From JAEKNW01 sp963677815 (GTDB lineage: Bacteria; Cloacimonadota; Cloacimonadia; Cloacimonadales; JAFGVF01): a stretch of 64,000 nt of DNA. Below are positions 35,113 to 44,113 of the stretch, piece after piece (within the stretch, counting starts at the first letter, position 1; every line of letters starts with the position of its first letter). The stretch lies in NCBI GenBank assembly GCA_963677815.1, contig OY782499.1, positions 682,001 to 746,000 of the forward strand, given 5' to 3'. Below the pieces are notes generated by a model. It saw only the letters and a program-made list of their open reading frames with translations, was not told where the DNA came from and searched no databases. The position numbers and the translations under genes are program-made.

Positions 35113-36273
35113 ATGATTTTGCAAACAGGAGCAGTAATAATTGAAGGCCATGTCCAAGGTCTTGCAAACACTAGATCTTTAGGATCAAAAGGAATACCAG
35201 TTTATGTTATTGATACTGGAAATTGTGTAGCTAGATATTCAAAATACTGCACAAAGTTTTTTCAATGTCCCGAATATAATTCAGATGAGTTAGCTACATT
35301 CTTAATCAATTTAGCGAAATCTGAGAACATAAAAGATTGGGTACTAATTCCATCTAATGATCATGCGGTTTATTCGATAGCAAAACATAAAGAAAGACTT
35401 TCAAATTACTATAAAATCATTACCGAAGATTTAGAAACAATCAAAAAAATATATGATAAATCTAAACTGATTAAAATTGCAGATTCATTAGGTCTTCCTA
35501 TCCCTAAAACCTGTACTTTCGACAAAACAAAACCGCATGAAATTAATCTCCAGTTTCCGATTTTGACAAGAGGTAAAGAAGGGAAATCATTTTATCATGC
35601 AACAGGTAAGAAAGCATTCAAAGCTAAAACTATTGATGAATTGTATGAGCAACTAGAATTTATAGAAAATAAGGTAGGGCTAGCAAAAAGCATAAGTCAA
35701 GAATTAATACCCTATGATGGTTCAAACAAAACTATCTCATTCACTTCTTTTTGTGAAAAGGGTCAAATAAAAACTTATTGGATGGGTGTTAAATTAAGAG
35801 AGCATCCTATAGATTTCGGAACAGCTACTTTTACTGAAAGTGTTTTTGTAGAAGAGTGTTTAAGTCAATCGAGATTATTACTCCAAGAACTTGAATATAC
35901 TGGTGTTTGTGAAGTCGAGTATTTGCGTGATCCAAGAGATGGAAAGTATAAACTTATCGAAATTAATCCTCGTACCTGGTTATGGGTTGGGCAAGCTATC
36001 GCTAATGGTATTGATTACCCTATGATGATTTATAACTATGTAAATGGAATCAAGAATGAATATCCTAAAAGCTATGAAATAGGACTCAAGTGGTATAATC
36101 CATATACTGATTTAATCTATGGGATTATTGGAGTTTGGAATAAAGTATTTACGATTAAAGAATTTATATCAAAATATTCAGGGAAAAGAATTAACTCTTT
36201 AACTTACAAAAGAGATAATTTCCCTTTGATAATGTATGGATTTTTATTGTTAAAAATGGTGAGGAGTAGATGA
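35113..36273 (+). CDS. ATP-grasp protein (carboxylate-amine ligase-like)
   Basis: A 386-residue ATP-grasp enzyme. It begins GAVIIEGHVQGLANTRSLG, a pre-ATP-grasp fold; then VLIPSNDHAVYSIAKHKE, FPILTRGKEGKSFYHATGKK, and the metal-binding segment CEVEYLRDPRDGKYKLIEIN followed by PRTWLW. This N-terminal and the E-x-N-P-R-x-W-x-W ending are typical of the D-aspartate-ligase-like/COG3919 ATP-grasp group. A ligation of an amino acid to a carboxylate would fit the group but is unproven. It lies between the two ugd copies and overlaps the next gene by ATGA. Confidence 0.83.
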   Translation: MILQTGAVIIEGHVQGLANTRSLGSKGIPVYVIDTGNCVARYSKYCTKFFQCPEYNSDELATFLINLAKSENIKDWVLIPSNDHAVYSIAKHKERLSNYYKIITEDLETIKKIYDKSKLIKIADSLGLPIPKTCTFDKTKPHEINLQFPILTRGKEGKSFYHATGKKAFKAKTIDELYEQLEFIENKVGLAKSISQELIPYDGSNKTISFTSFCEKGQIKTYWMGVKLREHPIDFGTATFTESVFVEECLSQSRLLLQELEYTGVCEVEYLRDPRDGKYKLIEINPRTWLWVGQAIANGIDYPMMIYNYVNGIKNEYPKSYEIGLKWYNPYTDLIYGIIGVWNKVFTIKEFISKYSGKRINSLTYKRDNFPLIMYGFLLLKMVRSR

Positions 36274-37403
36274 TCCCTTATTATAATCCAAATTTATATT
36301 TTTCTACAATCATTAAAGCACTGTTTATAAAAAATGCTGAGCAAAAAATTGAAGAGCACTTCAGATCATATACAGGAAAAAAATATGTATTATTGACTGA
36401 TTCATGTAGATCTGCATTGAAACTAGCCTATCAATGTATTGATAAAAAGGGTCATGTAATTACATCTCCATTAACTTGTCAGGTGGCAATACATCCAATT
36501 TTGGATACTGATAATAAACCTATTTATGTGGATATTAAGAAAGAAACTTTAGTTATCGATGAGGATAAGATTGAAAATGTTATATCTGATAAGACTATTG
36601 CAATACAGGCAATACACTTTGGAGGTACTCCTTGTCAGATGAACAAGATCAACGAAATTGCTGATAGAAATAATTTAGTTTTAATTGAAGACTGTGCTCA
36701 AGGTTATGGTGCCAAATGTGATAATACTAATACAGGTAGTTGGGGTGATATTTCTTGTTTTTCAATGATGAAGAATTTATATGGTATTGGTGGTGGAATA
36801 TTTGTTACTGATAACAAAGAATACTATGAAAAAGCTAAAGAAATTCTAAAAAGTGTAAATAAAACTAATTATCTGCTAACTATTTATAGAATAATATTGA
36901 GACTTATTGAGACAAAGAGGAAGTTCAATTTTTTCGAAAAAATATATATATTTTTCAAAGAGAATATCAAAAATACTAAAAGAAAGAAAATTACTGTTAA
37001 TAGAATGAATTCCTTCGAAAAGAAAGTAAATATGATTCAATTAAGAAAATCTGCAGATATTAATCAACATAGAATTGAAATTGCAAATAAAATGCTTTTT
37101 TCTTTACGGAATAATATCAGAATTCAAAACTATTTGCCAAAATTTGATGTCAATTATTCATACACAAAGTTTAATTTGTTTTCGGATTATTTTGATGTTT
37201 CATTAATAAAAAAGTTAAACGAAAAAGGTATCGAGGCTAAGCATTTGGAACATAAATATGGGGTTCTCTATCAAAGTAAGCTTACTGAATCTCTTGAACT
37301 AGTTAATTATCACTTAATACATGATAATCTTATTAGCTTACCCATAATTGGTAATGAAGAGGTTATCGCAAGTATCATTAGGATAATAGTAAATGATAAA
37401 TAG
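36270..37403 (+). CDS. DegT/DnrJ/EryC1 family aminotransferase, divergent
   Basis: A 377-residue PLP-type protein: LTDSCRSALKLAYQ (phosphate-binding region), ITSPLTCQVAIHPIL, IEDCAQGYGAKCD (PLP Asp), and FSMMKNLYGIGGGIF with the Schiff-base Lys. It is shorter in the C-terminal domain's usual motifs than WecE and has a basic insert at about residues 205-245. Likely a nucleotide-sugar transaminase or an amine donor-forming enzyme; the substrate is not assignable. ATG 36270 uses GAGGAG at the end of the previous gene. Confidence 0.85.
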   Translation: MIPYYNPNLYFSTIIKALFIKNAEQKIEEHFRSYTGKKYVLLTDSCRSALKLAYQCIDKKGHVITSPLTCQVAIHPILDTDNKPIYVDIKKETLVIDEDKIENVISDKTIAIQAIHFGGTPCQMNKINEIADRNNLVLIEDCAQGYGAKCDNTNTGSWGDISCFSMMKNLYGIGGGIFVTDNKEYYEKAKEILKSVNKTNYLLTIYRIILRLIETKRKFNFFEKIYIFFKENIKNTKRKKITVNRMNSFEKKVNMIQLRKSADINQHRIEIANKMLFSLRNNIRIQNYLPKFDVNYSYTKFNLFSDYFDVSLIKKLNEKGIEAKHLEHKYGVLYQSKLTESLELVNYHLIHDNLISLPIIGNEEVIASIIRIIVNDK

Positions 37404-38481
37404 AAAACATAATAATATATTAATATCTATAGGTCACCCTGCACAAGTACATCAATTCAAAAATCTTTACCATAAATTAGTATTGCAAGATTATAATGTT
37501 TTTATATTATGTAAAGAAAAAGAGATTTCATATTATTTGTTGTCAAAATATAAAATTAAATATATAAAAATAGATGAGAGAAAGCATAGAAATATTTTAA
37601 GTAAAATTTTGCAAATCCCATTATCCTGTTTTAAACAAATACACCAGATGAAGAAGATAAAACCAGATATTGTAATAAGTAGAGGGTCCATTCCAACAGT
37701 ATGGGCCTCTAGCATATTACAATTACCACATTTATATCTCACTGATACAGAAAGTTCTGGACTTGCTGATAAGGTTATTTTGCCATTTGTTTCATACAAA
37801 TTAACGGCCTTGTCATACAAAAAAAAGCTAGGGAAAAATCATTATTATTACCATGGGAATATTGAACTTTTCTATCTACACAGTAATTATTTTAAACCAA
37901 ATTCGAATATCTATTCTTTGTTAGGAATTGATAAAAAAGAAAGATATTGCATAGTTAGATTTGTTTCATGGGATGCTCATCATGATATTGGTTTAGATGG
38001 GATTACTTTAGAAAACAAGATTTACTTAGTAAGGGAAATTGCTAAAATATGCAAAGTTTTTATTACGTCTGAAAAGATACTACCAGAGGAATTAAAAGAA
38101 TTTCAAATTAAAATACCTCCTGAAAGAATACATGACGCGATATATTTTTCAGATTTAATGTTTGGAGAGAGTTCAACAATGGCCTCTGAAGCCGCTGTCA
38201 TGGGAACCCCATCGATTTATATTGATGAAAATGGTAGAGGTTATACTGATGAGGAAGGTGATTTTGGATTAGTGTATAATTTTAAGCCATCTCAACAACT
38301 ATTAGCGATCTCAAAAGCATTGCAAATCCTCAGGAATAATAATAAATCAAAATACCTAGAAAGAAACCAGGAATTTTTGAAGGGAATGATTGATCCAACT
38401 GATATGATTTTTAGGGTTATTGAAAATTACCCTGAAAGTATTCATAAATTAGAAAAAGAAGGAATTTTAAGAAGAAAATAA
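37393..38481 (+). CDS. DUF354 family protein (GT-B-like fold)
   Basis: A 362-residue protein. ILISIGHPAQVHQFKNLYHKL and KPDIVISRGSIPTVWASSIL are characteristic of DUF354 (PF04007), a family with a UDP-GlcNAc 2-epimerase/GT-B-like fold common in archaeal and bacterial polysaccharide loci. MFGESSTMASEAAVMGTPSIY is the C-terminal nucleotide-sugar-type site. Enzymatic activity is unknown. It ends 11 bases before the second ugd. Confidence 0.82.
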   Translation: MINRKHNNILISIGHPAQVHQFKNLYHKLVLQDYNVFILCKEKEISYYLLSKYKIKYIKIDERKHRNILSKILQIPLSCFKQIHQMKKIKPDIVISRGSIPTVWASSILQLPHLYLTDTESSGLADKVILPFVSYKLTALSYKKKLGKNHYYYHGNIELFYLHSNYFKPNSNIYSLLGIDKKERYCIVRFVSWDAHHDIGLDGITLENKIYLVREIAKICKVFITSEKILPEELKEFQIKIPPERIHDAIYFSDLMFGESSTMASEAAVMGTPSIYIDENGRGYTDEEGDFGLVYNFKPSQQLLAISKALQILRNNNKSKYLERNQEFLKGMIDPTDMIFRVIENYPESIHKLEKEGILRRK

Positions 38482-38492
38482 GGAGAGTTAAT

Positions 38493-39812
38493 ATGAAGTT
38501 AACTGTTATTGGAACAGGCTATGTTGGTTTAGTAACTGGAACATGTTTCGCCGAAATGGGGAATAATGTAATTTGTGTTGATAATGATAAAAGTAAAATC
38601 GATCTTTTAAACAAGGGTGGTATTCCTATTTGGGAGCCTGGTTTAGAAGATATGGTGAAAAATAATTCAAAAGAAGGAAGGCTTACCTTTACTACTGATA
38701 TAGCAAAAGCAGTAAAAAATTCTGATATCTGTTTCATTGCAGTTGGTACACCACCTGATGAAGATGGTTCTGCAGACCTTCAATATGTTTTATCAGTAGC
38801 TAAAGATATAGCTACCCACATGGAAAGCCATAAAATTATTGTTGATAAATCAACCGTTCCTATAGGAACAGCAGACAAAGTAAGAGTAGCAGTTCAAAAG
38901 ATTTTAGATGAAAGAGGACTTGATTTAACCTTTGATGTTGTTTCTAATCCTGAGTTTTTAAAAGAAGGTGATGCTATTTCTGACAGTATGAAACCAGACA
39001 GGGTAGTTGTTGGTACAGATAATCCAAAATGTGCTGAAATTATGCATGAATTATACCAACCATTTGCTCGTACTAGAGAAAAGGTTATTATAATGTCTAT
39101 CAAGAGTGCAGAAATGACTAAGTATGCAGCCAACTGTATGCTTGCAACTAAAATTTCATTTATGAATGATATAGCAAGACTTTGTGAGTTAGTTGGTGCT
39201 GATGTATCAGAAGTAAGACATGGTATAGGTTCTGATTCTCGTATTGGTTATCAGTTTATTTATCCAGGAGCTGGTTATGGAGGATCTTGTTTCCCTAAAG
39301 ATGTCAAAGCATTAATTAAGATTGCTGAGAAAGAAGGCATGACAGCTAGAGTTCTTACAGCCGTAGAAGATGTTAATGAAGATCAAAAAAGAGTTTTAGC
39401 AGAAAAAACAATGCAACACTTTGGCAAAGACCTTACAGGTAAAACATTTGCAATATGGGGCCTATCTTTCAAACCTAAAACTGATGATATGCGAGAAGCT
39501 CCTTCCAGAGTTATAATTAAAATGCTTATTGATGCAGGTGCTAAAGTTGTTGCTTATGATCCTGTAGCTATGGAAGAAGCTAAGAGAATCTTTGGTGATA
39601 ATCCTGCAATTACCTATGCAGAAGGTAATTATGAAGCTCTTAAGGATGCAGATGCTCTGCTTTTAGTAACTGAATGGAATCAATTTAGAAATCCTGATTT
39701 CCAAGCTATCAAAGAAAGATTAAAAAATCCAATTATATTTGATGGTAGAAATCAATATGACCCAAATGAACTAGAAAAACTTGGTTTCGAATATTATAGT
39801 ATTGGAAGGTAG
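38493..39812 (+). CDS. ugd: UDP-glucose 6-dehydrogenase, copy 2
   Basis: Encodes exactly the same 439-residue protein as copy 1 at 32813. It has the same Rossmann motif, active-site YGGSCFPKDVK and C-terminal signatures. It has its own ribosome site (AAGGAGAG) and TAG stop. Silent changes concentrate in the first six codons and at the 3' end, as expected if gene conversion has homogenised the interior or if a copy was placed precisely between two gene modules. After it comes a 44-base gap, then the deacetylase-like gene. Confidence 0.96.
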   Translation: MKLTVIGTGYVGLVTGTCFAEMGNNVICVDNDKSKIDLLNKGGIPIWEPGLEDMVKNNSKEGRLTFTTDIAKAVKNSDICFIAVGTPPDEDGSADLQYVLSVAKDIATHMESHKIIVDKSTVPIGTADKVRVAVQKILDERGLDLTFDVVSNPEFLKEGDAISDSMKPDRVVVGTDNPKCAEIMHELYQPFARTREKVIIMSIKSAEMTKYAANCMLATKISFMNDIARLCELVGADVSEVRHGIGSDSRIGYQFIYPGAGYGGSCFPKDVKALIKIAEKEGMTARVLTAVEDVNEDQKRVLAEKTMQHFGKDLTGKTFAIWGLSFKPKTDDMREAPSRVIIKMLIDAGAKVVAYDPVAMEEAKRIFGDNPAITYAEGNYEALKDADALLLVTEWNQFRNPDFQAIKERLKNPIIFDGRNQYDPNELEKLGFEYYSIGR

Positions 39813-39856
39813 TTGTTACTTTTTTATAATGTTAAAAAAATTAACTAAAGGTAAAA

Positions 39857-40705
39857 ATGAGAGATTTCACAATAAGAAAATATAAACAATTAATTGATTG
39901 TTTAGTTAAGCAAGGATTCTGTTTCTATAACGTAAAAGAATCTTTAGATAATGAAAAAAAAAACAGTAAATATGCAATAATTAGGCATGATATTGATACA
40001 AAGCATGATTTATCTATAGCTCTAGAGATTGCTAAATATGAGGCAAATCATAAAGTAAGTGCTTCCTATTATTTTAGAACAATTCCTGATGTTTATGATG
40101 AAAAGGTAATAAAAGAAATATATAATCTTGGGCATGAAATAGGTTATCACTATGAAGTATTAGCTTTAACTGATGGTGATATGCAGAAAGGGATTGAGCT
40201 ATTTGAATCAGATTTGAAAAAAATGAGGAAGAATACACAAATTAAGACAATCTGCCAGCATGGTGGGACATTAGGGAAATACTCTTCTACCTCAGTTTTT
40301 GGACTAATAAAATCAGGTTTTGCCTTAATGACAGGTAAATTAAATTTGAACTATTATCCCAGTATAGCTTTATGGGATAAATACAAACTTTCTGATTTTG
40401 ATTTAACTGGTGATGCTTATTTATCGTTAGATTTTAAAAAAATTAAATACTTCTCAGACACAGGTCTAAGTTGGGACAGTCATGGAACAAGGATTATAGA
40501 TAATGTAGATGAAGGAGATAATGCAAAGATTATTGCTCATACTACAGATGATATGATTGCTTTAATAAACAATGGAAAAGTGACAAAATTAAATCTCTTA
40601 GTACATCCAGCTAATTGGAATGATAAATATTTTGATTGGTTAAAATGGAGAACTTTGCAAAATATTAGAAATATGTCAAAAAAACTTTTAAAAAAGAAAA
40701 GATAA
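39857..40705 (+). CDS. polysaccharide-deacetylase-like protein
   Basis: A 282-residue protein with YAIIRHDIDTKHDLSIAL (R-H-D-x-D, metal/catalytic Asp) and LGHEIGYHYEVLAL (H-x-x-x-x-x-H). A late LLVHPANWN provides a further His. This is the pattern of divergent CE4-fold proteins with RHDVD-type motifs found in capsule clusters. True deacetylase activity is inferred. No signal peptide. It precedes an acyltransferase and a second deacetylase. Confidence 0.75.
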   Translation: MRDFTIRKYKQLIDCLVKQGFCFYNVKESLDNEKKNSKYAIIRHDIDTKHDLSIALEIAKYEANHKVSASYYFRTIPDVYDEKVIKEIYNLGHEIGYHYEVLALTDGDMQKGIELFESDLKKMRKNTQIKTICQHGGTLGKYSSTSVFGLIKSGFALMTGKLNLNYYPSIALWDKYKLSDFDLTGDAYLSLDFKKIKYFSDTGLSWDSHGTRIIDNVDEGDNAKIIAHTTDDMIALINNGKVTKLNLLVHPANWNDKYFDWLKWRTLQNIRNMSKKLLKKKR

Positions 40706-40709
40706 TGTT

Positions 40710-41258
40710 ATGTATTCTAAGATCAAAGATGCTAAATCAGCACCATATTATGAACCAAGTAAGAGTTTGGGGCAACAAGCTTTAAAAGGCTCCAGAAGAA
40801 AAAAGGTCAATGTAATCCCTTTTACTATAAAAAAGGTGTTTAACTTTATTTTAGAGTCTTTAGCATATAATTGTCCTGTAAACAGCTGGCGAATCAAGAT
40901 GCATAGGATGAGAGGCGTCAACATTGGTAAAAATGTTTTCATTGGTTTAAAAGTCACTCTAGATCATTCATATCCTGAATATATTTATATTGGAGATAAT
41001 GTTAGTTTGGCTGGAAATAATTTTGTTCTTACTCATTCTAATCCTTACAAACATTTTGAAAAGACTTTTAAATCATATATTGCTCCTGTAGTTATTAAAG
41101 ATAATTCCTGGGTCAGTATCGGAGTAACCTTACTTCCAGGAGTTTCAATCGGAGAATATAGTGTTGTTGCTGCAGGATCAGTTGTTCAAAAAAGCATTCC
41201 AGATAAGGTTATAGCTGGTGGAATACCTGCAAAAGTGATTAAAGATGTTGAACTCTAA
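40710..41258 (+). CDS. hexapeptide-repeat acyltransferase (WbbJ/maltose acetyltransferase-like)
   Basis: A 182-residue left-handed beta-helix protein. GVNIGKNVFIGLKVTLDH, YIYIGDNVSLAGNNFVLTHS (catalytic His), and DNSWVSIGVTLLPGVSIGEY plus GGIPAKVIKDVEL at the end are typical LbetaH acetyltransferase features. It would O-acetylate a sugar in the cytoplasm using acetyl-CoA. The first 40 residues are a non-repeat extension. It overlaps the downstream deacetylase by 14 bases. Confidence 0.88.
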   Translation: MYSKIKDAKSAPYYEPSKSLGQQALKGSRRKKVNVIPFTIKKVFNFILESLAYNCPVNSWRIKMHRMRGVNIGKNVFIGLKVTLDHSYPEYIYIGDNVSLAGNNFVLTHSNPYKHFEKTFKSYIAPVVIKDNSWVSIGVTLLPGVSIGEYSVVAAGSVVQKSIPDKVIAGGIPAKVIKDVEL

Positions 41259-42192
41259 GAAAACCATCTTTTTCACTAATGACGTAGAAACAACATCATT
41301 AGTAAATCATTGCCTTAGTGATGAAGCAGGAGAAAAAGTTCTGACAGAAGGACTTCCTGCCCTTATAGAAATTTATTATAAATATAATGTTAAATCAACT
41401 TTCTTTATAACTGGATATATTGCACAGAAGTTTCCAGAAATTGTTAAGTTAATTCATAATAATGGACATGAAGTTGCCTGTCATGGATATTCCCATAAAT
41501 CTGACCAAGCTTTTGATGTTCTTTCTTATGACCAGCAAGTAGCACATCTCAGTAAGGCTAAAAGTATCTTAGAAGATATTTCTGGAGGGGAGGTGATTTC
41601 ATTTAGAGCACCTGCACTGAGGGTAAATGAATTTACTCCAAAAGCACTTATAGAAACAGGTTTCAAAATAGATAGTTCAATAGCGTCCCAAAGAGGGGAT
41701 ATGTTTCTATCTTTTGGATCTCTAAAGAAACTGAGGTGGATTACTGCTCCCAGGAAAAGCTATTTTACAAAAGAAGATGATTTATCGAAAAGAGGAAATT
41801 CTCCTTTATTGGAAATACCTATTCCCTCATATATAATTCCCTATATTGGTACGTTTATGAGAATTTCTCCTCAACTGACTTCTATTATTAGATTTATTGC
41901 AAAATCAGAAGCAATTCTTTTTGATAAGATGCCTGTATTTTTAATACATCCCAATGAGATTATTACAGAGATAAAAGACGAGTCAAAATTTACACGAAGA
42001 GCAAATAATATTGTTTCCTACTATTTAGGAGATAAATTAAGACATAAATTGAAACTTAAAAATTTAGGTTCACCAGCGATTGCTTTGTTTGAAGATCAAG
42101 TAAGCTATTTTTCTCAAAGAAATTTTAGGATGATTACTTTGAAAGAACACTATATGAATGTTATAGGAGGAAAAAATGAAACAAATGGTTAG
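41245..42192 (+). CDS. polysaccharide deacetylase (CE4/NodB) family
   Basis: A 315-residue protein: FFTNDVETTSLVNH (D-x-E-type motif 1), KSTFFITGYIAQKFPEIVKL, HEVACHGYSHKS (zinc His pair), ISFRAPALRVNE (R-x-P motif 3) and FLIHPNE (late His). It resembles the DUF3473-type deacetylases seen with exopolysaccharide loci. Start ATG 41245 overlaps the acyltransferase; the end overlaps the FabH start by 17 bases, so the genes are coupled. Confidence 0.88.
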   Translation: MLNSKKTIFFTNDVETTSLVNHCLSDEAGEKVLTEGLPALIEIYYKYNVKSTFFITGYIAQKFPEIVKLIHNNGHEVACHGYSHKSDQAFDVLSYDQQVAHLSKAKSILEDISGGEVISFRAPALRVNEFTPKALIETGFKIDSSIASQRGDMFLSFGSLKKLRWITAPRKSYFTKEDDLSKRGNSPLLEIPIPSYIIPYIGTFMRISPQLTSIIRFIAKSEAILFDKMPVFLIHPNEIITEIKDESKFTRRANNIVSYYLGDKLRHKLKLKNLGSPAIALFEDQVSYFSQRNFRMITLKEHYMNVIGGKNETNG

Positions 42193-43168
42193 AAATGTAA
42201 AAATAATTGGTACTGGGTCTTATGTGCCTGAAAATATATATACAAATGAATATTTAGAGACTATTGTAGATACGAACTCAGAATGGATATTCAATAACTT
42301 AGGTATTAGAGAGAGAAGGATTGCTTCAAAAGACGAGGCTACAAGTGATTTGGCATGGAAGGCTGGAAATAAAGCTATTGAAAATGCAGGCCTATCTGTT
42401 GATGATATTCAATTAATTATTGTAGCTACCTCAACACCAGATAGGTTAGCTCCATCTACTGCATCCTTTGTTCAATATAAATTGCAAGCATTTAATGCTG
42501 TTGCCTTTGATATTGCAGCAGTATGCTCAGGTTTCTTATATGGGATGTCTGTTGCTTCTCAGTATGTAGCTGCTGGAGTCTATGATAATGTTCTTGTAAT
42601 AGGTGCTGACACTTTTTCTAAAATCACAGATTGGTCTCGTAGAGATTGTGTATTTTTTGGTGATGGTGCTGGGGCGGCTGTAGTAACTCATTGTGATTCA
42701 GATTCAGGATTTCTGGCCTACAGATTATATACTGATAGTCGAGGCAGATATCATTTTACAGTGCCTGCTGGTGGTTCAGAACAACCAGCAAGTAAAGAAA
42801 CTTTAGAAAAGGGATTGCACTATTTTGAAATGAATGGTGGTGAAGTATATCGCACTGCTACCCAAGTATTACCACAAGCTATCATTCAAGTATTAGATGA
42901 TACAGGTTTATCAATAGATGATATTGATTTGATGATACCTCATCAACCAAGTATTGGAATATTAAAGAAAACAGCCGAAATAATAGGACTTCCTTTTGAA
43001 AAAGTCATGACTTCAATGGATCGATATGCTAATACTTCTGGTGGAACAGTTCCTATAATGTTAGATGAAGTTAATCGAGCAGGAAAGCTCAAACCTGGGA
43101 TGAATATTCTTTTTGCAGCTGTTGGAAGTGGTTGGACTTATGGAGCTTCAATAATTAAGTGGGGTTAG
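42176..43168 (+). CDS. 3-oxoacyl-ACP synthase III-like (FabH family)
   Basis: A 330-residue thiolase-fold protein with the full FabH triad: DIAAVCSGFLYGM (Cys), MIPHQPSIGILKK (His) and MDRYANTSGGTVP (Asn). KIIGTGSYVPEN at the N-terminus and FAAVGSGWTYGAS at the C-terminus are standard. Strong TAGGAGG ribosome site. It condenses an acyl-CoA with malonyl-ACP or transfers an acyl group. Placement at the end of a capsule operon with a FabG-like gene and no plsX, fabD or acpP suggests a dedicated role in making an acyl group for the polysaccharide. Confidence 0.92.
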   Translation: MKQMVRNVKIIGTGSYVPENIYTNEYLETIVDTNSEWIFNNLGIRERRIASKDEATSDLAWKAGNKAIENAGLSVDDIQLIIVATSTPDRLAPSTASFVQYKLQAFNAVAFDIAAVCSGFLYGMSVASQYVAAGVYDNVLVIGADTFSKITDWSRRDCVFFGDGAGAAVVTHCDSDSGFLAYRLYTDSRGRYHFTVPAGGSEQPASKETLEKGLHYFEMNGGEVYRTATQVLPQAIIQVLDDTGLSIDDIDLMIPHQPSIGILKKTAEIIGLPFEKVMTSMDRYANTSGGTVPIMLDEVNRAGKLKPGMNILFAAVGSGWTYGASIIKWG

Positions 43169-43169
43169 A

Positions 43170-43850
43170 ATGATAATTATTACTGGGGCTTCAAAGGGAA
43201 TTGGTAATTATTTAACTAAAAGATTTATAGAAGAGGGCCAGAAAGTTTTTGGTACCTATAACAATACGATTCCTAAAGATATAAATCAAGATTTATTATC
43301 AAAAGTAGATGTTAGTGATTATTTTTCTGTAGAAAATTGGATAAGTTCAATTCCAAATAAAAAAGATTTAGTGTTGATAAACTGTGCAGGCATCAACTAT
43401 AACTGCTTTGCCCACAAATGTGATATTGATAAGTGGGTTGAGGTAATCAATACAAATTTGATTGGTTCTTTTAATACTATAAGAGCAGTACTTCCTTATA
43501 TGAGACAAGATAGGTTTGGAAGAATTATTAATTTTTCTTCTATCGTTGCTCAAACTGGTGCAATGGGAGCTTCTGCTTATGGAGCGTCTAAAGCTGGTTT
43601 ATGGGGGCTTACTAAATCCTTAGCTAAAGAAAATGGTAATAAAAACATTACAATAAATAATTTGAACATTGGCTATTTTAATATTGGGATAATCTCTGAA
43701 GTTCCTGACGATTACCAAGATTATTTAAAAACCAAAATTCCTTCTGCTAAATTCGGAGATCCTGAAGAAATATTTAAAGTAATTAAATATCTCATTGATA
43801 GTGAATATGTTAATGGAGCATCTATTGATATTAATGGAGGGTTGTATTGA
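43170..43850 (+). CDS. SDR-family 3-oxoacyl-ACP reductase-like (FabG family)
   Basis: A 226-residue classical SDR: IIITGASKGIGNYL (T-G-x3-G-x-G), LINCAGIN (N-A-G variant), INFSSIVAQTG (catalytic Ser), YGASKAGLWG (Y-x3-K), and INGGLY at the C-terminus. It follows fabH by one base, forming a condensation plus ketoreduction pair. Family similarity alone cannot exclude a sugar or other substrate. It is the last gene of the 30-kb operon. Confidence 0.88.
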   Translation: MIIITGASKGIGNYLTKRFIEEGQKVFGTYNNTIPKDINQDLLSKVDVSDYFSVENWISSIPNKKDLVLINCAGINYNCFAHKCDIDKWVEVINTNLIGSFNTIRAVLPYMRQDRFGRIINFSSIVAQTGAMGASAYGASKAGLWGLTKSLAKENGNKNITINNLNIGYFNIGIISEVPDDYQDYLKTKIPSAKFGDPEEIFKVIKYLIDSEYVNGASIDINGGLY

Positions 43851-44113
43851 AACTTAAGATTTTCATTACAAATGCAATAAAAAAGTATAAAAAAATATAA
43901 TAAAAAAAGAAGATGTTAGCCACCGAAAACACCGAGAAGAGAAAGATTTTTATCCACTATTGGGCACAGATTAACACGAATAAAAAGGAGAAGTTGGTTT
44001 AGTGTTGAGAGTTAGGTTTAAAAAAATCTGTGCATACCTTTGTGTAAGTATTTGTTAAAGATTGTAGTAAAATTAATGGATACATTTATAAATTTTTGAG
44101 AGAAGGTAAGAAT
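43851..44113 (+). other. intergenic region after the capsule operon
   Basis: No gene. It contains a solo copy of the CACCGAAAA-type motif at about 43917-43945 (TTAGCCACCGAAAACACC), a partial CACAGATTAACACGAAT-type copy, and GTTTAGTGTTGAGAGTTAGG, which recurs at 47672-47712. It ends with GAGAGAAGGTAAG, the ribosome site of the lipoprotein gene. Confidence 0.6.
43917..43945. repeat. solo CACCGAAAA-type repeat end
   Basis: TTAGCCACCGAAAACACCGA followed by GAAGAGAAAG matches the terminal repeat of GxxExxY cassette 1 (TTAGCCACCGAAGACACC) but no partner gene or facing copy is adjacent. Confidence 0.65.

Larger units (their letters stand above)
32813..39812 (+). repeat. 1320-bp direct repeat pair (the two ugd copies)
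   Basis: 32813-34132 and 38493-39812 are about 99.4% identical with constant offset 5680. Differences seen: four synonymous changes in codons 2, 3, 4 and 6, 33001/38681 (A/G), 33812/39492 (A/C), 34129/39809 (A/G) and the stop (TAA/TAG). Similarity begins at the ATG and ends at the stop; flanks are unrelated. The pair encloses the epimerase, ATP-grasp, DegT and DUF354 genes. Confidence 0.95.
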
